From contig JAAUPU010000057.1 of assembly GCA_012032975.1 (NCBI GenBank), forward strand, positions 1 through 9,185: DNA of 9,185 nucleotides, written 5' to 3'. The notes beneath the pieces were generated by a model. The model saw only the letters and a list, made by a program, of their open reading frames with translations, was not told the DNA's origin and ran no database searches. The position numbers and the translations under genes were made by a program. This stretch comes from Caldilineaceae bacterium. GTDB lineage: Bacteria > Chloroflexota > Anaerolineae > Caldilineales > Caldilineaceae. Below, in pieces: positions 1 to 6,347 of the stretch (position 1 is its first letter; every line of letters starts with the position of its first letter).

Positions 1-1328
1 TTGCACACGATGAAACTGGTGCTGCCCGTCACCCAGCCGCCGGTTGCGATCCGCTCGTCCACGGTCAGCCACTGCCCGACTTCGTCTCGGCCATTGACAA
101 GCACGCTGGCAGGCTCATTCTCCGCGCCACGGATCTTGGCAATGATGAGGTATTGAAGACCTGGTCCGCTGCGTACGTTGACCGCAGGCACCTGCAACCG
201 ACAGAGCAATTGCACCGGTCCTTCGACCGTTGTGCCTTCATCGTCGATCACGGGTCGTAACTCCAGCGTGGTTATCTGGCTATTGGGCAGGCCGCCGGCG
301 CTGACCAATTCGACCAATCCATAATAGACGCCGGATTCCACACTTTGCGGCGACCATTCGCAGCGACTTTCGTCACCTACCTCGATACAACCGCGTAGAT
401 GGATCAGCGCTGGTGCGTCGCCAGGCAGGGCAAACTCCTGAACTGCGGACGGCGGCAACTCATACGTTTGCCCCTCAAACACGAGCAGCTCGCGTTCGCC
501 CGTACGATTCTGGATCCAGACCTGGTTGGTCGGTGGCGAGCCGGCTTCTTGTAACACCAAACTGATCGGTCCGCCCACCTCAGCGCCGTTGACTACTTCG
601 TAAAAGCCCTCCTGCTCAAAGAGGTACGGATCCCAAAAACAGGATTCATTATCGACCGGCGTGTTGGCGTCACAATTGTAAAGGCTCATGACAGTGCTGA
701 GGCGAGCAAGTTGCAGCCCCAAAGAGCGCATCGGTGCAAGATTGTAGGTGACGCCATCGACGAAAAATGTCACATTCCACTCGGTGCGATTGGCGACGAT
801 TGTCCCTTCCAACACGCCGGCATAGGCCGCGTCGAGCAAGCTTGGATCTGGGGTTGGCGTTGGGCTGGGCGCGGCTGCCTCTGGCGCTCCTGGCGCTTCC
901 GAGCTGAGCGGTGTACCGAGCGGTTCGCTGATCAGCTGCGTTGTCGAAACATCTGCGGATGGCGTCAAAGGTTGGACCGTCAGCGTCACGGCCTCACCGC
1001 TTGTGGCAGACGATTCCGACGAGGGCGTTTCGACAGTGGGTGTTGCCGTAACTTCAACCGTCACGGGCAGGGAGATCGCAATGGTCGGACTGATCAACCC
1101 GATGGGAGCGACCAGCGCCGGCAACGGTGTAGCTGTTGTAGAGATGGTCTGTGTTTGCTGAAGCAGGAGCGCCGTACGGAGCGACGATGGTTCGGTATTT
1201 TGCAGACCAATGGCTGCGGGCTGCGAAAGGGACGAACTGACAGTGGAGGCTCTCACGCTGGAAGGTTGTAGAAAGATCAGAGCTCCCAACAGCAAGCTGG
1301 CTCTAATAAAGTAGGCAAAGTCACGCAC
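1..1328 (-). CDS. Secreted SH3b-domain protein, C-terminus cut by the window edge
   Basis: The minus strand is open without a stop from about 1415 to base 1, giving 442 visible codons from a GTG at 1326-1328. This start has a purine-rich GAGAG at 1335-1339, six bases away. An in-frame ATG at 1392-1394 would add a 22-residue basic extension but has no clear ribosome site. The N-terminus (MRDFAYFIRASLLLGALIFL) looks like a signal peptide, followed by a Ser/Thr/Pro/Val-rich low-complexity stretch of about 120 residues ending in SPTPTPDPS. A globular part follows with two close cysteine pairs (CDANTPVDNESC and CIEVGDESRC). From about residue 374 the pattern VPAVNVRSGPG...GQWLTVD...GGWVTGS matches a bacterial SH3 (SH3b) domain, a fold often linked to cell-wall or ligand binding. 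The protein probably acts outside the membrane; its actual role is unknown. Similar linker-rich SH3b proteins are common in Chloroflexota, which I know as a tendency only. No frame break is visible. Confidence 0.85.
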   Translation of the reverse strand, partial: MRDFAYFIRASLLLGALIFLQPSSVRASTVSSSLSQPAAIGLQNTEPSSLRTALLLQQTQTISTTATPLPALVAPIGLISPTIAISLPVTVEVTATPTVETPSSESSATSGEAVTLTVQPLTPSADVSTTQLISEPLGTPLSSEAPGAPEAAAPSPTPTPDPSLLDAAYAGVLEGTIVANRTEWNVTFFVDGVTYNLAPMRSLGLQLARLSTVMSLYNCDANTPVDNESCFWDPYLFEQEGFYEVVNGAEVGGPISLVLQEAGSPPTNQVWIQNRTGERELLVFEGQTYELPPSAVQEFALPGDAPALIHLRGCIEVGDESRCEWSPQSVESGVYYGLVELVSAGGLPNSQITTLELRPVIDDEGTTVEGPVQLLCRLQVPAVNVRSGPGLQYLIIAKIRGAENEPASVLVNGRDEVGQWLTVDERIATGGWVTGSTSFIVC

Positions 1329-1600
1329 ACGATTCTCTCTTTGATCTAGGGACCAGGCCGTGGAGCGACGCTTGCGACGAATTGCCCCTGACATCCCAGC
1401 GGCAGATCTGGCCTGTTAGAACGATGCCACGACGAGTCCAACCCGAACAGACAAAACCAAGTCCTCAACGATACAGGCTCTGAAGGTGTTCCAAACCACC
1501 TCGCGACCAGTCTACCATTGATGGGTGTTTGGCCGTGTACCCCGACGATACGATACGCCCACACTGGACCCACACTGGACCTACGCTCGCACAACCGCCC
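1329..1600. other. Intergenic region with a short direct repeat, no gene seen
   Basis: This stretch lies between the SH3b gene start and the rpmG terminator. The only structure I see is an 11-bp direct repeat, CCCACACTGGA, at 1558-1568 and 1569-1579, followed by a degraded third copy. No convincing promoter for the SH3b gene could be picked out on the minus strand. Open frames that cross it on either strand run through the terminator and look like chance. Confidence 0.5.
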
Positions 1601-1634
1601 AAGAAAAAAGCGCAGGGGATCAACTCCCTGCGCT
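1601..1634 (-). terminator. Intrinsic terminator of rpmG
   Basis: The arms AGCGCAGGG (1609-1617) and CCCTGCGCT (1626-1634) form a perfect 9-bp GC-rich stem with an 8-base loop. Read on the minus strand, a run of six T follows, interrupted by one C and then two more T. It sits about 50 bases after the rpmG stop. A second weaker inverted repeat, CTGATC/GATCAG (1635-1640 and 1650-1655), lies directly before it. Confidence 0.85.
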
Positions 1635-1686
1635 CTGATCATCAACAACGATCAGGTCTATGCGTTTGTCCGCATTAGCACCAGAT

Positions 1687-1848
1687 TTACTTGGATTCCC
1701 GATAGATCACGTGGCGACGCACGATGGGATCAAATTTTCGTAGCTCCATCCGATTCGGATCGTTACGACGATTCTTCTCGGTTAAATACATGTGCGAACT
1801 CTCTGTGCTGCGCATCTTCACGAGGACGCGCGGACCTTTTTTGGCCAT
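1687..1848 (-). CDS. rpmG: Large-subunit ribosomal protein bL33
   Basis: This 53-residue protein begins [17 protein letters not shown] and ends [12 protein letters not shown], the typical bL33 pattern including [19 protein letters not shown] in the middle. It is a structural protein of the 50S subunit. The four cysteines of the zinc-binding (C+) paralogue are absent, so this is the zinc-independent (C-) type. The ATG at 1846-1848 is set by a clear AGGAG at 1857-1861, eight bases upstream. The gene stands alone, with its own -10 box upstream and a terminator downstream, so it is probably monocistronic. Length and sequence are complete with no frame problem. Confidence 0.96.
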   Translation of the reverse strand: MAKKGPRVLVKMRSTESSHMYLTEKNRRNDPNRMELRKFDPIVRRHVIYRESK

Positions 1849-1892
1849 GATTGATTCTCCTAGCTGACAAGAAGAGCGTTAACTTTGGACGG

Positions 1893-1922
1893 ATTATAGA
1901 CTACCCATGTTGCTTTGAACAA
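1893..1922 (-). promoter_or_regulatory. Sigma70-type promoter of rpmG
   Basis: On the minus strand a perfect TATAAT (1898-1893) lies about 45 bases upstream of the rpmG start. A partial -35 box, TTGTTC (1922-1917, three of six consensus positions), sits 18 bases further up. The strong -10 and the isolated gene support the call; the -35 is weak. Confidence 0.6.
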
Positions 1923-1955
1923 ATGCACCCAACGAAATGGAGCGATTTTCACCCA

Positions 1956-2854
1956 TCAGTCTGACGCCCCATCGGCGAAGTAGGCGCCCACAATCAGGTC
2001 CAGTTTCTCGACAACCTGGGGGTCAACAACGCACGGTTGGTGAGAATGGCGTCTCGCAGTGCATGGGCATGGGGCGATGGGCCGCTGCCGGCCAACAGGC
2101 GAATTGCATTGGCGACCGCGGCTTTGGCGACTTCGGCGTTGTGCAACAGGACGCGAATCACAGCCTCTACACTGACGACCTCCTCGGTCTCATGCCAGAC
2201 GTCATAGTCGGTCACATGGGCCATGACTGCATAGCTCATCTCTGCCTCGCGGGCCAGTTGCGCCTCGGGTGTCGTCGTCATGCCGATGATGTCCATCCCC
2301 CAACTGCGAAAGACCCGGCTCTCTGCCTTGGTGCTGAAACGGGGGCCTTCGATGGTGACAAAACTGCCGCCCATGTGCACCGCCGCGCCCGTCTCCTTGA
2401 CTGCATCGTAGCAGACGCCGCTGAGAAAATGGCAAAAAGGATCGGCGACGCTGACATGCACAACGAGTCCACCGGTGCCCGCGTCTGGATCGTCAAAAAA
2501 GGAGAGTGCGCGGTTGCTGGTACGGTCGAAGAGTTGATCGGGAATGACAATGTGCCCTGGTTCGTAGCGCTCTTGCAGGCTTCCACATGCGCTGACGCCG
2601 ACCAGATATTCGACCCCCAGCATTTTAAAGCCGTAAATGTTGGCGCGCTGGTTGAGCTGGGTTGGGCTGATGCGATGGCCGCGACCGTGGCGTGCGAGAA
2701 AGGCCACGCGCTGGCCGTGTAATGTGCCGATGATATAGGCGTCAGATGGCTTGCCAAAGGGTGTGACAAGCTCAACCTCGGCAATATCTTCTAGCGCCTC
2801 CATCTGGTAGACGCCGCTGCCGCCAATGACGCCAAAGCGGATGGGTTCGGTCAT
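1956..2854 (-). CDS. mtnP: S-methyl-5'-thioadenosine phosphorylase, frame break near the C-terminus
   Basis: The protein cleaves methylthioadenosine with phosphate to adenine and methylthioribose-1-phosphate, a methionine-salvage step in the cytoplasm. Family motifs appear in order: GGSGVY (11-16), phosphate-binding RHGRGH (55-60), SACGS (88-92), EGPRFSTKAES (169-179), MTTTPE (192-197) and TDYDVW (215-220). The paired Asp216/Asp218 in the last motif favours 6-aminopurines, so this is MTAP rather than a guanosine/inosine phosphorylase. The ATG at 2854 is preceded by GAGGAG ten bases away. As read, the frame stops at 1994 (286 residues) with an odd tail, RLSNWT-like (PRLSRNWT). Adding one base to the G5 run at 2018-2022 (C5 on the coding strand) restores PQVVEKLDLIVGAYFADGASD and a stop at 1956, about 299 residues. 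That tail is more family-like. The gene lies about 110 bases after the epimerase, probably the last gene of the operon. Confidence 0.93.
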
Positions 2855-2963
2855 GAAACGGTTGCTCCTCGTCTAGACTTGGACGGTCACAGAGTAAACG
2901 ATAGACGACTTTCAGAACGTTGGCGCCGAATGAGTCAGCGTGGATCGGTCATGCGGATCAGGT

Positions 2964-3504
2964 TCAACGGGGTAGTTGGTCCCGCGACAGATCGATCAGG
3001 CGCGGGTTGCGCCGATCTCGTTCAGAGAGGATAGGTGCGCTCACACCCCACGGAATGGCCAGGGTCTGGATCGTTCCACGCGATGCCCCACTCATCCTCG
3101 CCATCGTAATAATTGTCCACCACATAGCAAAGTGTGGCATCGGTCAAAGCCAGAAAACCGTGAGCAACGCCGGTGGGGATGAAGACCCCTGTCTGGCTAT
3201 CACCGCCGATTTCAAATGCTGCCACCGCGCCAAAGGTCGGTGAATCGGGACGCAGATCGGCCAATCCAACGCGCAACCGACCGGCGACCGCACACCAATA
3301 GTCCACCTGGTGATGATGAAAATGCAGCCCCCGCAAGACGCTAGCGTAGCTGTCGCTGCGGTTGGTTTGCACCCTGTCCCAGCTTCGCTGCGGAAACCAC
3401 TCCTTGCGAAAAAACTCGGTAAACCGACCGCGCTCGTCACTAAAAACGCGCAGTTGGGCCAGCTTGACATCCGCAATCTTGTCCAGATCAATCAGTGTCG
3501 TCAT
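2964..3504 (-). CDS. rmlC: dTDP-4-dehydrorhamnose 3,5-epimerase family protein, frame-broken
   Basis: RmlC-type cupin enzymes epimerise C3 and C5 of dTDP-4-keto-6-deoxyglucose on the way to dTDP-rhamnose for surface polysaccharides. Visible family marks are FSDERGRFTEFFR (21-33), QTN (46-48), RGLHF with the likely catalytic His61, LRPDSPTFG (84-92), IPTGVAHGF (109-117), Tyr132/Tyr133 and GIAWNDP (140-146). The segment after RGLHF is shorter than in classical RmlC (HHHQVDYW in place of the usual Lys-containing loop), so the exact sugar substrate is uncertain. As read, the frame stops at 3022 after 160 residues. Removing one base from the G3 run at 3062-3064 restores LAIPWGVSAPILSERD...DLSRDQLPR with a stop at 2964, giving 179 residues, the usual size. 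The ATG at 3504 overlaps the hisG stop as ATGA, suggesting translational coupling. Confidence 0.88.
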
Positions 3505-4217
3505 GGGCTGCTTTCAGAGCGTCGGCCATCGCCGAGAGAGACGCCGACCTTTTCGGCTTTGGGTTCGATCGCAGTGCGAATCGCATCGACCACCGCGCGC
3601 ATCGCCGCCGACTTCAGGCGATAGGCCGCCCGGTTGGCGACCAAAATCGCCTGGCTGTGAAGGATCGTGCGCATTTCCACTAGCCCATTGGCGCGCAACG
3701 TGTCGCCCGTCTCGACCATATCCACAATCAGGTCTGCCAGCCCCACCAGGGGGGCCAGTTCAACAGAGCCTTTGAGGGTGATGACCTCTGCATTGACCCC
3801 GCGTTCGCGAAAGAATTCCTGGGTCAGTTTGGGATAGCTCGTTGCCACACGCGGTTGGCTGGCGTAACGCAGCGGCGTGTCAGGCCGGTCTGCTGCACCG
3901 GCCAGCGAGAGTCGACAATGGCCAAAGGGTAAGAGCAACGGTTCATAGACGTCGCGGTTACTTTCGCGCAGCGTGTTCAGCCCACAGATGCCCAGATCGG
4001 CTGCGCCATATTCTACATAGGTCGGCACATCCGTAGGTCTTGCCATCATAAAACGCACCGGGCATTCATCGCCGCCGAGGATCAGTTTTCGTCCTGCATT
4101 TTGCATTGGCACCGGCAGCCCAGCACGCGCCAGGATGTCCAGAGCATCGTCGGCAAGACGCCCTTTGGGCAATGCAAAGAGCAACGACTGTTCACCCATT
4201 CTGCCATCCAAATTCAT
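3501..4217 (-). CDS. hisG: ATP phosphoribosyltransferase catalytic subunit, short form
   Basis: HisG condenses ATP with PRPP, the committed and feedback-controlled first step of histidine synthesis. At 238 residues without the C-terminal regulatory domain this is the short form, which needs HisZ to make the active hetero-octamer; hisZ is next door. Motifs include ALPKGRL (15-21), GAADLGICG (71-79), TSYPKLT (126-132) and the PRPP loop GLADLIVDMVETGDTL (159-174). The ATG at 4217 has only a weak site upstream. A second ATG at 4197-4199, six codons in, has GGATGG just before it and is a credible alternative start. The gene begins 44 bases after hisZ ends, and its TGA overlaps the start of the epimerase gene. 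No frame break is seen. Confidence 0.96.
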   Translation of the reverse strand: MNLDGRMGEQSLLFALPKGRLADDALDILARAGLPVPMQNAGRKLILGGDECPVRFMMARPTDVPTYVEYGAADLGICGLNTLRESNRDVYEPLLLPFGHCRLSLAGAADRPDTPLRYASQPRVATSYPKLTQEFFRERGVNAEVITLKGSVELAPLVGLADLIVDMVETGDTLRANGLVEMRTILHSQAILVANRAAYRLKSAAMRAVVDAIRTAIEPKAEKVGVSLGDGRRSESSP

Positions 4218-4261
4218 CTATCGCTTGCCTGCCGGTTTGCTGTCCACAAATGTGGTCATGA

Positions 4262-5590
4262 TCAACTTATCGCACTCTGCGGTCGAGAGAAAACGGCCGC
4301 CGCGTTCGGGTTACCTGGCTCTTCATAGACGTGGTATCCGTTGCCCGACCAAACAAGCGCACAGCCCACCCCACTTCGCGCGGCCAATTCGCACAATGCC
4401 TGCGGCGAATTGGCGCTGACATCCACCGCGATACGAACGCCATGGTTCCGCCACGCCATCACCTGTTTCAGACAATGCGCGTTGCCGCCCGAAGAAACGA
4501 GAAGCTGCGCTGCTGTCGGCGTCACGATCGATTGCCTGTCGAACTGAAGTTGTCGCGCCAACAAGATGCGGTCGATGCCCAGCGCCACGCCAACCGCTGG
4601 AATCTGTTTGCCAAAAGTGCCGATCAGGTCATCGTAGCGCCCACCGCTGCCCAGCGCAAAGCCAAGTTCAGGCGTGAGCACTTCGAAAGTCATGCCGGAA
4701 TAATAGCCGAGGTCGTGGATCTCGGTGAGGTCCACAAAGAGATAATCGGCCAAGCCATAGGCGTCCAACGCCTCATAGACCGCACGTAGATTTGCGAGAG
4801 CGTTGTGCATCGGTGGGTTCAGGCAGAGACGGCCCGCCTGGACGAAGATCTCGTCGGGGTCTGCGCCGCTCAATTCGGGCAGCCCTTCCACCGTCCGTCG
4901 CTGCTCGGGGCTGAGAGAAACCTCGCGCAGGAAATCGGCCAGTTCTGCCGCGCTGTTGCGGTCGATGGCGCGAAGCAGCAGATCATGGTGAGCGGGCGAG
5001 AGTTGCAGATCGGTCAGGAGTCCACTGAAGTACTGGATCTGGCCGACGACCAGCTGGAAGTTGGCAATGCCGGCGACCTGCACTGCGTGGGCTGTGACAG
5101 CTAGCACCTCGGCGTCGGCAGTCAAATGGTGTGCGCCGATCAGTTCCACGCCCGCCTGCCAGAACTCGCACTGACGCCCGGCCTGGGGTTCGACGTGGCG
5201 GAAAACGCTCCCCGCATAGCAGAAACGCTGGGGCATGGGCCAGTCATGGAGCCGGGTGCCGACCAGCCGGGCAACGGGAATTGTTAGATCTGCCCGCAGT
5301 GCGAGCGTGCTGCCATCTCGATCCTGCAGACGGTACATCTCCGATCGCAGCTTCTTGCCCGCGCGTGCGTTCAACGTCTCTGCATATTCGAACATAGGTG
5401 GGACAACGTCTGCGTAGCCCCAACAACGAAAGGTCTCCAGCAGGTCGTTCTCCAGGCGTCGGCGTTGCAGCGCTTCATCCCAAAAGTAATCGGCGACGCC
5501 GTTGGGCAACTGCGCGTGGTTTTCAGCGCCAAAGGCGTTACCCGAGGCGTCGATCATGCTGCGTTTTTCCAAGACAGTGTCCTTGTACAC
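4262..5590 (-). CDS. hisZ: ATP phosphoribosyltransferase regulatory subunit
   Basis: HisZ is a catalytically dead relative of histidyl-tRNA synthetase that binds short HisG and carries histidine feedback. The class II core is visible: LPNGVADYFWDEA (28-40), MYRLQDRDGSTLALRADLT (85-103), and RFCYAGSVFRH (122-132) with QAGVELIG (145-152). HDLGYYSG then stands where true HisRS has the catalytic RGLDYYTG, and GSGGRYDDLIG with GVALGIDRIL follow. Loss of the arginine loop marks HisZ rather than HisRS. It is 442 residues long, with a C-terminal segment (about 360-425) resembling the HisRS anticodon-binding fold. The GTG at 5588-5590 has AGAGGG a few bases upstream, inside a tandem repeat, and an in-frame TAG at 5600-5602 blocks extension. 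An ATG at 5555-5557 (residue 12) is an equally possible start. The gene leads hisG in the operon. Confidence 0.93.
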   Translation of the reverse strand: MYKDTVLEKRSMIDASGNAFGAENHAQLPNGVADYFWDEALQRRRLENDLLETFRCWGYADVVPPMFEYAETLNARAGKKLRSEMYRLQDRDGSTLALRADLTIPVARLVGTRLHDWPMPQRFCYAGSVFRHVEPQAGRQCEFWQAGVELIGAHHLTADAEVLAVTAHAVQVAGIANFQLVVGQIQYFSGLLTDLQLSPAHHDLLLRAIDRNSAAELADFLREVSLSPEQRRTVEGLPELSGADPDEIFVQAGRLCLNPPMHNALANLRAVYEALDAYGLADYLFVDLTEIHDLGYYSGMTFEVLTPELGFALGSGGRYDDLIGTFGKQIPAVGVALGIDRILLARQLQFDRQSIVTPTAAQLLVSSGGNAHCLKQVMAWRNHGVRIAVDVSANSPQALCELAARSGVGCALVWSGNGYHVYEEPGNPNAAAVFSRPQSAIS

Positions 5591-5673
5591 AGTGACCCTC
5601 TACACAGTGACCCTCTACACAGTGACCCTCTACCCAATGACCCTGTGCCCATGCAGATCACGACAACGGTCAC
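5554..5673 (-). CDS. Possible small ORF linking the secreted protein to hisZ
   Basis: A frame of 39 codons runs from GTG at 5671-5673 (or 32 codons from ATG at 5650-5652) to TGA at 5554-5556. The GTG overlaps the stop of the upstream 117-residue gene, and the TGA overlaps the alternative hisZ ATG at 5555-5557, both as four-base overlaps. The peptide starts MTVVVICM and then holds five pentapeptide units (GTGSL, GRGSL, CRGSL, CRGSL, CTRTL) before SWKNAA. There is no ribosome site before either start. It has no histidine run, so it does not look like a classical his leader peptide. It may be chance. It also overlaps the first 12 codons of hisZ if the GTG start of hisZ is used. Confidence 0.2.
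   Translation of the reverse strand: MTVVVICMGTGSLGRGSLCRGSLCRGSLCTRTLSWKNAA
5575..5649 (-). repeat. Five-unit 15-bp tandem repeat over the hisZ start
   Basis: On the minus strand five head-to-tail 15-bp units run from 5649 to 5575. Two are identical (TGTAGAGGGTCACTG), one differs by one base at its first position (GGTAGAGGGTCACTG), and the outer two are degraded (GGCACAGGGTCATTG and TGTACAAGGACACTG). The unit length is a multiple of three. Several units carry a Shine-Dalgarno-like AGAGGG followed by GTG, and two of those GTG codons are directly followed by TAG. The last GTG opens hisZ, so the repeat appears to have multiplied a translation-start region. Confidence 0.9.
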
Positions 5674-6023
5674 GGAGTCGTGGTTATGGTGGACGTTGTC
5701 GTAACCTCCACGCTGGTTTTAGGTGCTGCGGTCGTCAGCGGTGAGACAAACGGGCTAGCTTGTCCGACAACAAGATTCATGTCGAGTGCTTCCACCGGCC
5801 CCACCGTCAGATTCAGGTTCAGCACCAACGGCACGGTAACAGTCTGGACACCGCTCTCTGTTGGAACCTGAATCTGCACATCAAATGGCACCTGCTGGCT
5901 GACGCCGCTCTGCAACATCTGCACGACAGGTGCAACTGGCGATGTAGATTGGCTATAGACGGTCAGACCCAGAACCACTATCAACAGGATGCCGACCACA
6001 AGACTAATCGAGAATTTGCGCAT
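5670..6023 (-). CDS. Small membrane-anchored or secreted protein, unrecognised
   Basis: This 117-residue protein has a very strong start: GGAGGT at 6028-6033, four bases before the ATG at 6021-6023. Residues 1-5 are basic (MRKFS), followed by one hydrophobic helix of about 18 residues (ISLVVGILLIVVLGLTVYS), so it is exported and either cleaved or left anchored. No lipobox cysteine is seen; the protein contains no cysteine. The rest is rich in Val, Thr, Ser, Pro and Gln, with alternating V-x-V patterns suggesting beta strands (VPFDVQIQVP, VQTVTVPLVLNLNLTV), and a Thr-rich tail (VTTTSTITTTP). I do not recognise a family. It lies 79 bases before hisZ in the same direction and is probably the first gene of that transcript. 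What links it to histidine synthesis is unclear, and co-transcription may be incidental. Confidence 0.75.
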   Translation of the reverse strand: MRKFSISLVVGILLIVVLGLTVYSQSTSPVAPVVQMLQSGVSQQVPFDVQIQVPTESGVQTVTVPLVLNLNLTVGPVEALDMNLVVGQASPFVSPLTTAAPKTSVEVTTTSTITTTP

Positions 6024-6086
6024 GTTTACCTCCGGTTGTCTGTATGACTTGAACAGCTATCCATCGAGATTTGCTTGAGAGATGGG

Positions 6087-6115
6087 TTGGTCGCAAACGA
6101 TTTCGAGTATATCAT
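6087..6115 (+). promoter_or_regulatory. Candidate plus-strand promoter overlapping the minus one
   Basis: TTGGTC (6087-6092), a 17-base spacer and TATCAT (6110-6115) form a weak sigma70-like pair. If real, it would overlap the divergent promoter and drive the possible small ORF at 6164 and frr. The -35 matches only three of six bases. Confidence 0.25.
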
Positions 6116-6136
6116 AGGAGGGAATAGATCAGACAA
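6106..6136 (-). promoter_or_regulatory. Candidate promoter for the secreted protein-hisZ-hisG operon
   Basis: On the minus strand, overlapping -10 candidates TATACT (6111-6106) and TATGAT (6116-6111) each match five of six consensus bases. The best -35, TTGTCT (6136-6131), is 19 or 14 bases away, neither ideal. Position, about 85 bases before the first gene, is reasonable. Confidence 0.3.
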
Positions 6137-6163
6137 GCGATCTACGGCTTACCGGAGTGAAGC

Positions 6164-6235
6164 ATGGGCATCCGCGTTGCAGCTCTCTTGCATGTAGCAT
6201 TTGGGGGAGACACGGTTGCGGTCTGCCGTTTTTGA
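6164..6235 (+). CDS. Possible 23-codon small ORF upstream of frr
   Basis: The frame starts at ATG 6164 with GGAG at 6154-6157 (six-base gap) and ends at TGA 6233-6235. It encodes MGIRVAALLHVAFGG then DTVAVCRF, mildly hydrophobic. The stop overlaps the -35 box of the stronger frr promoter candidate. The ribosome site is the only support; I do not recognise the peptide. Confidence 0.18.
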   Translation: MGIRVAALLHVAFGGDTVAVCRF

Positions 6236-6258
6236 CTATCTGTGGAATTTGTTACAAT
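6232..6258 (+). promoter_or_regulatory. Likely promoter of frr
   Basis: TTGACT (6232-6237, five of six) and TACAAT (6253-6258, five of six) are separated by 15 bases, two shorter than ideal. This is the best plus-strand pair in the region. It predicts a transcript start near 6265 and a leader of about 220 bases before frr. Confidence 0.45.
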
Positions 6259-6289
6259 AGCAGTCAAGCAGAGACGCAAACAGATCGCC

Positions 6290-6347
6290 CATCAATTCGA
6301 TAGCTCTACAGAATTGATGTCGCAATTGAAGTCGCAACTGAATCTGT
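6290..6347 (+). repeat. Hairpin and 12-bp tandem repeats in the frr leader
   Basis: CATCAATTC (6290-6298) and GAATTGATG (6311-6319) form a perfect 9-bp inverted repeat with a 12-base loop. The right arm runs into a 12-bp tandem repeat: AATTGATGTCGC (6312-6323), AATTGAAGTCGC (6324-6335) and a degraded AACTGAATCTGT (6336-6347). It could be a protein-binding site or an mRNA structure. No T-run follows, so it is not an intrinsic terminator. Confidence 0.55.

Noticed and set aside
711..1271. A 186-codon plus-strand open frame.
   Set aside because: It is the antisense shadow of the SH3b protein gene; its product is Arg/Cys/Trp-rich and unlike a real protein.
1346..1648. A 100-codon minus-strand open frame between rpmG and the SH3b gene.
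   Set aside because: It begins upstream of and reads through the rpmG terminator hairpin and overlaps the possible N-terminal extension of the SH3b gene; no recognisable domain.
1937..2722. A 261-codon plus-strand open frame.
   Set aside because: It is antisense to mtnP, whose motifs are unmistakable, and it has no family features or ribosome site.
2956..2967. Minus-strand TTGAACCTGATC, which resembles part of the TPP riboswitch core.
   Set aside because: It overlaps the repaired rmlC stop, and the other conserved TPP elements (CTGAGA, the GCGAGGGA-like 3' part) are missing. mtnP is also not a thiamine gene.
5575..5657. A minus-strand frame through the tandem repeat reading EGHCV repeatedly, with a histidine in every unit, suggestive of a his leader peptide.
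   Set aside because: It has no ATG, GTG or TTG after the preceding stop at 5658-5660, and no attenuator hairpin with a T-run follows.
5659..5682. A 6-bp inverted repeat CACGAC/GTCGTG over the stop of the 117-residue gene.
   Set aside because: The stem is short, the loop is 12 bases and no T-run follows on the minus strand, so it is not a convincing terminator.
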